A DNA stretch of 64,000 bases from Desulfobulbus sp. (GTDB lineage: Bacteria > Desulfobacterota > Desulfobulbia > Desulfobulbales > Desulfobulbaceae), in assembly GCF_030824455.1 (NCBI RefSeq), contig NZ_JAVBXR010000015.1, positions 1 through 64,000 on the forward strand, given 5' to 3'. The position numbers and the translations under genes are program-made. Shown here one piece after another: positions 27,839 through 36,347 of this stretch (within the stretch, counting starts at the first letter, position 1; every line of letters begins with the position of its first letter). The notes beneath the pieces were generated by a model that was not told the origin of the DNA, did no database searches, and was given only the letters and a program-made list of their open reading frames with translations.

Positions 27839-28579
27839 CTAATCGCCAAAGAATTCCTGCAGCAGCCAGCGGACGCCCAGCAGCAGCAGTTGCTCGTCGT
27901 CGCCGGCCAGCCCCTGGAGTTGCGCCGGCGTCAACGGCCGGTTGAGGGCGATGCGGCCGTCGCTCATCTCGCGGCGGAACTGATCCAGATCATAGAGGGC
28001 CAGCATGTATTGGTCGAGGTGCAGTCGCGTGGGGCGGAAGGCGCCGTTCTGAATCTGCGGATGCTGGAGCAGCGGCAGCAGGGCGTCGTTGTGCTGGTTG
28101 TACAACTCCAGCCCCTGATCGCGGAGATACGCTGCCACGGTGGGGTGATTCTCCCCTGAAAAACCCAGACAATGGGGTTCCCGCACCAACACCAGCGATT
28201 CCGCCGCCGTTCCGTCCTGCCCTCGCGCCGCGCCTCTGCCTACGGGATAGGCCCGGCAACTGCCGGGACGGTCCGCATACACCGAGCATCCCTTGGCGTC
28301 GACAAACACGCAGGAGGCCCGGCCGTCGTCGACCATGGTCAGATAGCAGGTGGGGAAGAGCTGCTGTTCGTCCCATTCGGGGATCACATACTGTTGCAGG
28401 AAAGCGCCCGACGTGAGCTTGAGCGCCCGTTTCAGGCGCAGGACGTCATAGGGCGTGAGCGCCAAGTCCAATTCCCGACAGCATTCGGTGAAACAGGGCA
28501 CGCCGGGGTGGCAGGCAAAGGTGAACGGCTGCTCGGCGGCAATGGGCTGGAAATGTTCGGGAAGCTGTGCGGCGGTCAT
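27839..28579 (-). CDS. YkgJ-family cysteine-cluster protein
   Basis: 246 residues. The CxCxC-type zinc/iron cluster motif is visible: FACHPGVPCFTECCRELDL near the N-terminus and ASCVFVDAKGCSVYADRPGSCRAYP around residues 90-115. These eight cysteines define the YkgJ/UPF0153 family, whose function is not established. Its ATG shares a base with the secDF stop (TAATG), so translation is coupled to secDF. Confidence 0.85.
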   Translation of the reverse strand: MTAAQLPEHFQPIAAEQPFTFACHPGVPCFTECCRELDLALTPYDVLRLKRALKLTSGAFLQQYVIPEWDEQQLFPTCYLTMVDDGRASCVFVDAKGCSVYADRPGSCRAYPVGRGAARGQDGTAAESLVLVREPHCLGFSGENHPTVAAYLRDQGLELYNQHNDALLPLLQHPQIQNGAFRPTRLHLDQYMLALYDLDQFRREMSDGRIALNRPLTPAQLQGLAGDDEQLLLLGVRWLLQEFFGD

Positions 28580-31143
28580 TATTTGTTCCTCCCCCCGACG
28601 GACAAGAGCGGGCTGGCGACAAAGATGGACGAATACGTGCCCACCAGCAGGCCGATCAGCAGGGCAAAGGAAAAGTCGTGGATGGTGGCGCCGCCAAAGA
28701 AAAAGAGGCAGGTGACGGTCAGGAGCACGGTGAGCACGGTGATGATGGACCGGGCCAGCACCTGGTTGATGGAGATGTTGATGATGTCGTGGAGGCCAAG
28801 ATCGTCGTGCTTCTCCATGTTTTCCCGGATGCGGTCAAAGATGACGACGGTGTCGTTGAGGGAGTAGCCGGCCAGGGTGAGCAGGGCGGTGATAATCAGC
28901 AGGGTCATTTCCATGTCCATCAGCCAACAGACGCCAAGGACAATGAGCACGTCGTGAAAGGTGGCCACGGTGGCGGCGAGGCCGAATTGAAAATCGAAGC
29001 GCAGGCCAAGGTAGAGGATGATGGCCAGCATCGACAGGCCGACGGAAAGTAAAGCCTTGCTGCGCAGGTCGGCGGAAACCGAAGAACCGATCTCCGATTT
29101 GCTCTCCAGGGAAAAGCCCTTGTCCGCCTGTTCCTTGGCCAGCACTGCAGTGATGCGGTCGCTCAGGTTGCCGACCTTTTCCTCGGAGGCTTTGATTTTG
29201 ACGATCAAACGATTTTCGTTGGTCACCTGTTGCAGGTCAACCCCGGCAAAACCGTTGGCGGCAAGGGCGCTGCGGACGTCCTGGAGGGCAAAGGCCTTGT
29301 CGGTCTTGTATTGCAGCATCGATCCGCCGGAAAAATCGATGCCCATGTTGGCGTGTCCCCGCGCAATCTGGATAAAGGCGATCACGCCGAGCAAAGAAAG
29401 GGCAATGGAAATGGAAAAGGCAATTTTTCGCACGCCCATAAAGTTGAAGTGCGACTTGTGGACCAATTCGAAAAATTTGATTTCCTTGATTTTTTTGAAG
29501 CTGAAGAGGATGTCGTACATCAACCGGCAACCGAACAGCACCGCAAAAAGGTTGAAGATGATGCCCAGGGACAGGGTGATGGCAAAGCCCTTGATGGGCC
29601 CGGTGCCAAAGAGAAACAGCACCAGGGCGGTGATCAGGGTGGTGACCTGGGCGTCGACAACGCTCCAGAAGGCCTTGTTGAACCCGGCGTCAACCCCGGC
29701 GCGAACCGATTTGCCAAGGGCGAATTCATCGCGCATGCGTTCGTAAATGAGCACGTTGGCGTCTACCGCCATGCCGATAGACAAAATAATGCCGGCAATG
29801 CCGGGGAGCGTCAGGGTCGAGCCGAGCATGGCCAACCCGACAAACAGCAGCAGGATGTTGAGCACCAACGCCAGGTTGGCGATAAGACCGGAGAGCCGGT
29901 AATAAATCAGCATAAAGACAACGACCAGCAGCGTGCCCAGCAGGCCGGAAAAGAGTCCTTTGTTGATCGAATCCTGGCCCAGGCTGGCGCCAACTGTGAG
30001 GTTTTGAATAATGTCGACCGGGGCCGGCAGGGCGCCGACGCGAAGGACAATGGCCAGGTCGGTGGCCTCGTTGTGGGTGAAACTGCCGGAGATCTGGGCG
30101 CTGCCGCCAAGGATTTTCTCCCTGATCACCGGGGCCGAGCGGACGGTTTCGTCCAGGACAATGGCCAGTCGTTTGCCCACGCTTTTTTCGGTCAAGGCGG
30201 CAAAGACCTGACCGCCGCGCGAGGTCAGGTCAAGGCTGACATAGGGTTCGTTGAAATTGCCCCCGATTCGGACCTGGGCGTTTTTGACCATTTCGCCGGT
30301 CATCAGCACCGGCGTCTCAAGGAGAATAGGAACTTTGCTTTCCTTCTTGGTCTTGTTGTCGACCACTTTTTCAAAGTAGATTTCGCTCCCCTGGGGCAAC
30401 CGGTTCTGCAGAGCCAGATTTAATTGCTTTCTGCTGTCGCCCGTCCTCCATTGGCCGGTTTTGACGACCTCCTCGACCATCTGGGCCGGGTTGAGCCCAG
30501 GCGCTTCCGCCACCATTTTAAACTCGAGCTGCGCGGTCTGGCCAATGAGGCTCATGGCCCGTTCCGGGTCCTTGACGCCGGGCAGCTGCACCACGATTTG
30601 ATTCTCGCCCTGGCGCAGCACGATCGGCTCGGCCACGCCAAACTGATCGATGCGGTTGCGGATGATTTCAAGCGACTGGTTCACCGCATTTTTCTTGATG
30701 AAATCGATTTCGTCTTTTTTCAGCCGCAGGGTGATGCGGGGAAAAGCGCCGGCCTCGGCTTCCACCTGGCTGTCAAGATTGGGGAAACTGTCTGTGAGGA
30801 TCTGCTTGACGGCGTCGATGGCCCCGGTGTTGGGCAGGGTGAACAGGATGGCGCCCGGCGTGCCTGCGTCCATCCGCACCGCGTTGATGTTCTTGGCGGC
30901 CAAGGCCGATTTGAAATCCGAGGCGGAGAGATCCAGCGAATTCTCGGCCGCTTTCTCCAAGTCAACCTGCAGCACGATGTGCATGCCGCCCTGGAGGTCC
31001 AGGCCCAGCTTGAGGCCTGCTGGCGCGAGATATTTTTTCCACCAGTCCGGGATGTCGTGATACAGGGAAGGGGTGAGGGCGAGCCCCGAAAAAAGGAGCA
31101 GAAAGAGCACAAGCCCGATTTTAAGCTTTAAGCTGGAATTCAT
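28579..31143 (-). CDS. secDF: Protein translocase subunit SecDF (fused SecD and SecF)
   Basis: 854 residues, one polypeptide replacing separate SecD and SecF, which use the proton gradient to pull proteins across the membrane behind SecYEG. The SecD half starts with one helix, then GLKLGLDLQGGMHIVLQVD and the large periplasmic P1 domain, then five helices with GIAGIILSIGMAVDANVLIYERMRDE. The SecF half starts near residue 560 and has GIDFSGGSMLQY and LNDTVVIFDRIREN. The ATG at 31143 is where similarity begins. yajC, often upstream, is absent. Confidence 0.95.
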   Translation of the reverse strand: MNSSLKLKIGLVLFLLLFSGLALTPSLYHDIPDWWKKYLAPAGLKLGLDLQGGMHIVLQVDLEKAAENSLDLSASDFKSALAAKNINAVRMDAGTPGAILFTLPNTGAIDAVKQILTDSFPNLDSQVEAEAGAFPRITLRLKKDEIDFIKKNAVNQSLEIIRNRIDQFGVAEPIVLRQGENQIVVQLPGVKDPERAMSLIGQTAQLEFKMVAEAPGLNPAQMVEEVVKTGQWRTGDSRKQLNLALQNRLPQGSEIYFEKVVDNKTKKESKVPILLETPVLMTGEMVKNAQVRIGGNFNEPYVSLDLTSRGGQVFAALTEKSVGKRLAIVLDETVRSAPVIREKILGGSAQISGSFTHNEATDLAIVLRVGALPAPVDIIQNLTVGASLGQDSINKGLFSGLLGTLLVVVFMLIYYRLSGLIANLALVLNILLLFVGLAMLGSTLTLPGIAGIILSIGMAVDANVLIYERMRDEFALGKSVRAGVDAGFNKAFWSVVDAQVTTLITALVLFLFGTGPIKGFAITLSLGIIFNLFAVLFGCRLMYDILFSFKKIKEIKFFELVHKSHFNFMGVRKIAFSISIALSLLGVIAFIQIARGHANMGIDFSGGSMLQYKTDKAFALQDVRSALAANGFAGVDLQQVTNENRLIVKIKASEEKVGNLSDRITAVLAKEQADKGFSLESKSEIGSSVSADLRSKALLSVGLSMLAIILYLGLRFDFQFGLAATVATFHDVLIVLGVCWLMDMEMTLLIITALLTLAGYSLNDTVVIFDRIRENMEKHDDLGLHDIINISINQVLARSIITVLTVLLTVTCLFFFGGATIHDFSFALLIGLLVGTYSSIFVASPLLSVGGRNK

Positions 31144-31326
31144 GGACGGCGTACCTGTGGCTGAGGAAAACGGTGGTCTCGGGAACAATGTTGACACAAA
31201 ATAGACTGAATATACGTCGACATATCGCTTGACGCAACGGTGCGATCAATTTTTTGCCGGAAAAAGATGCGGTGCAAAGGAGGCGCGGAGCGGGAAAGAG
31301 GCAACGGGCGGGCGTTTGAAGGCGTC

Positions 31327-32082
31327 TCAGGTTTTGCGATTGATGGCGGCAGCCATGCAGGCGGCCCCGAAACCGTTGTCGATGTTGACCACGGCCAATC
31401 CTGGGGAGCAACTGTTGAGCATGCCGAGCAGGGCGGAAAAACCGCCTGCGCCGGTCCCGTAGCCGACGCTGGTCGGCACGCCGATCACCGGGGCTCCGGT
31501 CATGCCCGCGACCACCGAGGGCAGGGCGCCTTCCATGCCGGCCGCGACGATGATCACCTTGGCCTGCTGCAACAGCGCCGAATGGGCGAGAATGCGGTGA
31601 ATGCCGGCTACGCCGGCGTCATGGATGGTTGCGGTTGGGTGCCCAAAGGTATGCAGGGTAATTCGCGCCTCTTCCGCAACCGGCAGGTCCGAGGTGCCGG
31701 CGGTGACGATGACCACTGTGCCGCAGCCGCTTTCGGCGGGGATGTGCTGCTCGTTGCCGGTCAGCAACCGGGCCGTGGGGTGATAGGTCAGGCCGCTGAG
31801 TTGCGAACAGACGGCCTCGGCCTTTTGCGGCGACACCCGGGTGGCAAGCGCGACGGTGGGGGTTCGCAAAAGGGCCGCGAGGATCTCGATCAACTGCTCG
31901 GCGGTTTTGTTTTCGCCAAAAACCGCCTCGGGCAGGCCGGTGCGCAGGCTGCGGTGGTGGTCCAGTCGGGCGGACTCCAGGATCTCCACCGGGAGGAGGC
32001 GCAACTGTTCAAGGGCCAGGGGGATGTCCACCTCGCCGGCGCGCACCTGGCGGAGCAGCGCTGTAAGACTTTGTTCATTCAT
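31327..32082 (-). CDS. larB: LarB: nickel-pincer cofactor biosynthesis carboxylase/hydrolase
   Basis: 251 residues. Family blocks: TRVSPQKAE, TAGTSDLPVAEEA, GVAGIHRI, VAAGMEGALPSVVAG and GVPTSVGYGTGAGGFSALL, similar to the PurE-like fold. LarB carboxylates and hydrolyses nicotinic acid adenine dinucleotide in making the nickel-pincer nucleotide used by lactate racemase and related enzymes. larC and larE are not in this window. ATG at 32082 is chosen by similarity. It is divergent from the kinase-like gene. Confidence 0.9.
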   Translation of the reverse strand: MNEQSLTALLRQVRAGEVDIPLALEQLRLLPVEILESARLDHHRSLRTGLPEAVFGENKTAEQLIEILAALLRTPTVALATRVSPQKAEAVCSQLSGLTYHPTARLLTGNEQHIPAESGCGTVVIVTAGTSDLPVAEEARITLHTFGHPTATIHDAGVAGIHRILAHSALLQQAKVIIVAAGMEGALPSVVAGMTGAPVIGVPTSVGYGTGAGGFSALLGMLNSCSPGLAVVNIDNGFGAACMAAAINRKT

Positions 32083-32227
32083 GGAAACCTGTGGGCTGAG
32101 AGTGTTGTGCGCCGACTCTACCATGCGCAAAATGGTGCGTAAACGGTTTACGCTGCCGGCTGGTTCTGTTAGATTGCCGCCAACTTTTCAATTCCAGGGG
32201 CCGCCTCGCGGCGGCCGGAGATCTTCC

Positions 32228-33244
32228 ATGACCAACGACACGCTCCCCCCTTTTTTACAGGCGCTGCTGCGACCGGATTGTTACCCCCACCCCGCCGCAG
32301 AGTTGCGTTTGGTGCAGACGCACATCTCCTCAGTGATTCTCGCCGGCGATTTTGTTTATAAGTTCAAGAAACCGGTAAATTTCGGATTCCTTGATTTTTC
32401 TGATCTGGAGAAGCGGCGCGTCTGTTGCCAACAGGAACTGCTCCTCAATCGCCGGCTGTGCCCCGACATTTATCTGGGCCTGGTTGAGGTGACCGCCGAA
32501 CCAAACGGCGGGTTTGCCCTTAACGGCGCGGGCCCGGTTGTTGAGTACGGCGTGCGCATGAAGCGGATGCCGGAAGAGCGGATGATGACCCAGCTAATCC
32601 TTGCAGGCAAACTCAACCGCGAACACCTCGACGCCTTGGTTGCGGTGCTGGCTGATTTTTACAGTCGAGCGGAAGGCGGCGGCGAGATCGCCGCGTTTGG
32701 CGCGGCGTCGGCGGTAAGTGTTAATGTGCTTGAAAATTTCGAGCAGACCCAAGGATTTATCGGCCAAGGCGCCCTCAGTCAGGAGCAGTTTGACCGGATA
32801 TCGGCGTATGCCAGGAATTTTCTTGCCCAAGAGGCATTGTTCCAGCAACGGATCGACGAAGGCCGCATCCGTGATTGTCACGGCGATCTCTATTCCGCCA
32901 ACATTTGCCTGGCGGACAAGGTCTACATTTACGACTGCATCGAATTCAATCAGCGCTTCCGCTATTGCGACGTGGCCAGCGATGTGGCCTTTTTGGCCAT
33001 GGATCTCGATTTTTATGGGCTCGAGGAGCTGGGACGCCGGTTCATCGACAGTTTCTCGCAACACACCAAGGATGCGGGGCTGGCGGCGATGCTCAATTTT
33101 TACAAATGCTACCGGGCCTATGTTCGCGGCAAGATAGGCTTGTTCACCGCCGGCGACCCGGCGGTTGAGCCGGCGGTCAAGGCCGCCAATCTTGCAAACG
33201 CCGCCAAGTATTTTCGTCTGGCCGAACACTATGCCGCTGCGTGA
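32228..33244 (+). CDS. Aminoglycoside-phosphotransferase-fold kinase-like protein
   Basis: 338 residues. Kinase-like features: VYKFKKPVNFGFLDFS (Lys region), the Brenner-type loop DCHGDLYSANICL and the metal-binding IYDCIEFNQRFRYCDVASDVAFLAMDL. It matches COG2187-type proteins, which are usually the N-terminal half of a longer protein with a P-loop ATPase at the C-terminus. Here a stop codon separates the two halves, and the second gene starts 14 bases before this one ends. GGAG precedes the ATG. Substrate unknown; antibiotic resistance should not be assumed. Confidence 0.85.
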   Translation: MTNDTLPPFLQALLRPDCYPHPAAELRLVQTHISSVILAGDFVYKFKKPVNFGFLDFSDLEKRRVCCQQELLLNRRLCPDIYLGLVEVTAEPNGGFALNGAGPVVEYGVRMKRMPEERMMTQLILAGKLNREHLDALVAVLADFYSRAEGGGEIAAFGAASAVSVNVLENFEQTQGFIGQGALSQEQFDRISAYARNFLAQEALFQQRIDEGRIRDCHGDLYSANICLADKVYIYDCIEFNQRFRYCDVASDVAFLAMDLDFYGLEELGRRFIDSFSQHTKDAGLAAMLNFYKCYRAYVRGKIGLFTAGDPAVEPAVKAANLANAAKYFRLAEHYAAA

Positions 33245-33818
33245 GCCTGCCGCCGCCGTGAAAACCCTGGCCGTCTTTATGGGGATGACGGCCTCGGGAA
33301 AATCAACTCTGGCCATGGCGTGGGCCAAGCGTTGTCAGGCGGCCTACTACAACACGGATCGGGTGCGCAAAGAACTGGCCGGGCTCCAGGCCAGCGACCG
33401 GCGTCCGGACGGGGTCGGCCAGGGCATCTATTCCTCGGCGCTGACAGCGCAGACCTATCAAGCCATGCTTGACCGCGCGGCAGAGGATTTCGCCCACGGA
33501 GCGAGCTTGGTGGTGCTTGACGGCTCGTATGGCCAGCGTGCTGATCGGGACCGGGTGAGGGAGGCGGCAGCCAGGCATGGGGCGCAGAGTCTGTTTGTAT
33601 TCTGCGTCTGCTCGGCGGAGGAGGTGAAACGGCGGCTTGCTGTACGGGCTGCGGATACGGACGCCGTGTCCGACGGCCGCTGGGAGATCTACCTGCATCA
33701 GTTGCAGAGCTTTGAGGCCCCCGGAGCGTTCGAGACGGATTGCATCCGTCTGGACACCGAGCAAAGCGTTGCGGCAATGTTGGAGTGGCTGGCGACTCAA
33801 CCCTCTATGCAGGGCTGA
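33231..33818 (+). CDS. P-loop ATPase/kinase, split partner of the upstream kinase-like gene
   Basis: 195 residues with Walker A GMTASGKSTLA, a Walker B-like LVVLDGSYG and an Arg-rich lid region, as in COG0645-type predicted kinases. The ATG at 33231 lies inside the end of the upstream gene in another frame, so the two are translationally coupled. In many bacteria both halves form one protein of about 500 residues. Whether this is a natural fission or an ancestral split cannot be told here. Confidence 0.85.
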   Translation: MPLREPAAAVKTLAVFMGMTASGKSTLAMAWAKRCQAAYYNTDRVRKELAGLQASDRRPDGVGQGIYSSALTAQTYQAMLDRAAEDFAHGASLVVLDGSYGQRADRDRVREAAARHGAQSLFVFCVCSAEEVKRRLAVRAADTDAVSDGRWEIYLHQLQSFEAPGAFETDCIRLDTEQSVAAMLEWLATQPSMQG

Positions 33819-33848
33819 GTCGCCGAGATTCCATCGCCGGTTTAGTGG

Positions 33849-34703
33849 TTATTTGGCTTCAATTTCGCTCTGGCTGCTTTCCGTTTTCGGCTTTTCTGCC
33901 GGTTGTTCTTCGGGTTGCGCCTCTTCTTCCCGGTCGGCCGGGGTCTTGGTCATGAAGTCCGGCAACCACCGGCTCATGCCCCAGGACGGAGCGTTGCCCG
34001 CCTCCAGATGATCCAGCAAGGCCTTAGCCTGCGGCGCCAGATTGGAATCCGGATACATGGCCAGCAGGTATTTCAGCCGATGCTTGGCCTCTTCGTGCCG
34101 GTCGGTTCGGACGTAGAAAACCGCGACCAGATACTCGTGATTGACAAGGAATTCCTTGGAATCAATGATTTTTGCTTTGGCTTCCTTGGCGTAGGGCGAC
34201 TGCGGATAGGCGTTGATCAGGCGGGTGAATGATTTGATCGCCTCCTGGGGCCCGGAGATGTCCCGATCAATCCGGTCGGAGCGGCTGTAGTCGCACATCC
34301 CGATCTGAAACATCACGTAAGGAATCGCCTCGTTGGTGGGGTGACGCTCTTCAAACGCCTTGTACAGGATTTTAGCCTCGGCGTATTGCTTGTTGTAATA
34401 ATGGGCGTCCGCAGCCTTCAGCTCCGCCAGCATCGCTTGGGCGCTGAACGGATGCTCGTCGAGGATGATTTTGAAATTTTTGACGGCTTCGTTGTAGTTG
34501 CCGACGTTGTAGGCGTCCATGCCTTGAACGATGAGGGTTTCCGGCGGCAAGGATTTTGGGTCGTCGTCCTCGCCGAAGGAGAGTTTGTTGAACATGCCGT
34601 CAAAGGTCGAGCAGCCGGAGAGCGTGGTGGCCGCTAGCGTCAGCAGAATCAGGATGAGACGTTTATAGCCGTGAAACGACCGGGTGTTGTGCGATATGGG
34701 CAT
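33849..34703 (-). CDS. bamD: Outer membrane assembly lipoprotein BamD
   Basis: 284 residues. Lipoprotein signal with lipobox ATTLSGC, then TPR-type repeats typical of BamD/YfiO: VQGMDAYNVGNYNEAVKNFK, SAQAMLAELKAADAHYYNKQYAEA, then ARRHPTN-like and YPQSPYAKEAKAKI. It acts in the BAM complex folding outer-membrane proteins. The C-terminus ends with a Glu/Pro-rich tail. ATG at 34703 follows GAGGAC; the frame upstream is antisense to trxB and was left out. It follows trxB after only seven bases. Confidence 0.92.
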   Translation of the reverse strand: MPISHNTRSFHGYKRLILILLTLAATTLSGCSTFDGMFNKLSFGEDDDPKSLPPETLIVQGMDAYNVGNYNEAVKNFKIILDEHPFSAQAMLAELKAADAHYYNKQYAEAKILYKAFEERHPTNEAIPYVMFQIGMCDYSRSDRIDRDISGPQEAIKSFTRLINAYPQSPYAKEAKAKIIDSKEFLVNHEYLVAVFYVRTDRHEEAKHRLKYLLAMYPDSNLAPQAKALLDHLEAGNAPSWGMSRWLPDFMTKTPADREEEAQPEEQPAEKPKTESSQSEIEAK

Positions 34704-34710
34704 GAGTCCT

Positions 34711-35679
34711 CTATTCGCTGCAGTTAAGGGGTTGATCAGGGGCCTGGTTGCCAAGGTAATGCTCAACCGACAACTCGGCGACAGCGCCCTCTCCGGCGGC
34801 GTTAACGATTTGCCGGGAGCGTTTGCTGCGGATGTCGCCGGCGGCGTACACGCCGGGAATTGAGGTGGCCATTTCCTCGTCGGTGACGATGAAGCCGGTC
34901 GAATCGGTGTGGAGTTGATCCAGGGGAAGGAGGTCGTTGTTGGGGGCAATGCCAATGAGAACAAAGATGCCGGTCACTTTCAGGGTCGACTGGTCGCCGT
35001 TGTAGTGCTGGAGCAGCAGTTCTTCCACGCCAGCGGTCTTGGTCCCCCGGATTTCGAGGATGCGGGTGTTCCAGAGAAAATCAATCTTCTGATTGCAGAA
35101 CGCCTTTTCTTGAAGGATTTTGGTGGCCCGCAATTCGCTCCGGCGGTGAATGACCGTGACTTTGGCGGCGAATTTGGTCAGGTGCAGAGCTTCCTGAATG
35201 GCGGTGTTGCCGCCGCCGACAACGGCAATTTCCTGGTTGCGGTAAAAGGGGCCGTCGCAGGTGGCGCAGTACGAGACGCCGCGTCCGCTGTATTCATACT
35301 CGCCGGGGATGTCGAGCCGGCGGGGTTTGGCCCCGGTGCAGAGGATGATGGTTTTGGCGGTGAGGATTTCGCCGCTTTCCAAGGTGACCGACTTGACGTC
35401 CCCGGCCAGGTCGAGCGCGGTGATGACGGCGAATTTCTTCTCGAGGCCGAAACGGTCGGCGTGGGCAGTCATCTTGTCCATCAGGTCAAAGCCGGAGACG
35501 CCTTCGGCAAAGCCGGGGTAATTGTCCACCCAATCGGTCACCAGCACCTGCCCGCCTGTGGCGCCTTTTTCGACGAGCAGGACCTTGAGACGTCCGCGGG
35601 CGGCATACAACCCTGCCGTCAGGCCAGCGGGGCCGCCGCCGACGATGATCAGCTGATACTGTGCCTGTTGCATGGTCAT
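34711..35679 (-). CDS. trxB: Thioredoxin reductase
   Basis: FAD enzyme passing electrons from NADPH to thioredoxin, 322 residues. Seen: FAD fold IIVGGGPAGLTAGLYAARG, redox-active CATC in GVSYCATCDGPFYRNQ, NADPH fold VVGGGNTAIQEALHLTKFA and GVYAAGDIRSK. The start is ambiguous between ATG at 35679 and 35673; both follow a weak GGCGG. The order trxA-trxB-bamD on the minus strand places the thioredoxin pair together, 57 to 70 bases apart. Confidence 0.94.
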   Translation of the reverse strand: MTMQQAQYQLIIVGGGPAGLTAGLYAARGRLKVLLVEKGATGGQVLVTDWVDNYPGFAEGVSGFDLMDKMTAHADRFGLEKKFAVITALDLAGDVKSVTLESGEILTAKTIILCTGAKPRRLDIPGEYEYSGRGVSYCATCDGPFYRNQEIAVVGGGNTAIQEALHLTKFAAKVTVIHRRSELRATKILQEKAFCNQKIDFLWNTRILEIRGTKTAGVEELLLQHYNGDQSTLKVTGIFVLIGIAPNNDLLPLDQLHTDSTGFIVTDEEMATSIPGVYAAGDIRSKRSRQIVNAAGEGAVAELSVEHYLGNQAPDQPLNCSE

Positions 35680-35745
35680 TACCGCCAAAAAGAAGGCACG
35701 GTCCCTTATTCAAGCAAACAAGAAACCGTGCCGCGTCAGAAAGAG

Positions 35746-36075
35746 TTAAATGGCTTTTTTGATCAGATCCTGCAATTGGGACTTGCCCACGGCGCCGGTA
35801 ATCTGGTCGACCACTTCGCCGCCTTTAAAGAGAATAAGCGTAGGGATGGCGCGGATGCCAAATTTTCCAGGAGTGGCCGGATTTTCGTCAACATTCATCT
35901 TGGCGATGACGACCTTGCCGTCAAATTCTGCCGCCAACTCGTCGATAACCGGACCAATGGCCTTGCAGGGGCCGCACCACGGAGCCCAAAAATCAACCAG
36001 ACAGGGCAGTGCATTACCAATGACATTGCTCTCAAACTCGCTGTCGGATATGTGAATTACCTTGTCACTTGCCAT
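35746..36075 (-). CDS. trxA: Thioredoxin
   Basis: 109-residue disulfide reductase with the active site WCGPC in FWAPWCGPCKAIGPVIDEL, plus the cis-Pro region GIRAIPTLILFKGGEVV. Begins MASDKVIHISDSEFE. AAGGAG lies about nine bases before the ATG. It is transcribed from the promoter at 36171-36199 and probably continues into trxB. Confidence 0.97.
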   Translation of the reverse strand: MASDKVIHISDSEFESNVIGNALPCLVDFWAPWCGPCKAIGPVIDELAAEFDGKVVIAKMNVDENPATPGKFGIRAIPTLILFKGGEVVDQITGAVGKSQLQDLIKKAI

Positions 36076-36170
36076 CTCGCGTTCTCCTTGTAGGCGTGGA
36101 CCGATGAAAAATTGCTTAAAAAAATATTGAATTCTCGATGGTTATGTAATGGTGAGCTGCATCGGCGGTC

Positions 36171-36199
36171 ATTCTACCTTGCACGCCCAATGGTGACAA
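36171..36199 (-). promoter_or_regulatory. Sigma70-type promoter for trxA
   Basis: On the minus strand: TTGTCA, 17-base spacer, TAGAAT. It starts about 100 bases upstream of the trxA ATG. Confidence 0.6.
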
Positions 36200-36259
36200 G
36201 AAAAAATTGACATCATTGGGGGGCTGTCAAGGCGGATGTGTTTGGAATTTTTTTTGCTT

Positions 36260-36289
36260 TTGACATCTGAAAAACCCCCGTGCTATAAA
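36260..36289 (+). promoter_or_regulatory. Sigma70-type promoter for hemL
   Basis: TTGACA (36260-36265), 18-base spacer, TATAAA (36284-36289), 58 bases upstream of the hemL ATG. Confidence 0.65.
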
Positions 36290-36347
36290 GGGGCCTTCGT
36301 ATCGGATCAGCATTGAACAGACCATTGCAGTCACAACGAGGAAACTG

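Noticed and set aside
32228-33818. Aminoglycoside resistance gene
   Set aside because: The kinase fold is of the broad COG2187 type linked to a P-loop ATPase, which is common in environmental bacteria and not known for drug resistance.
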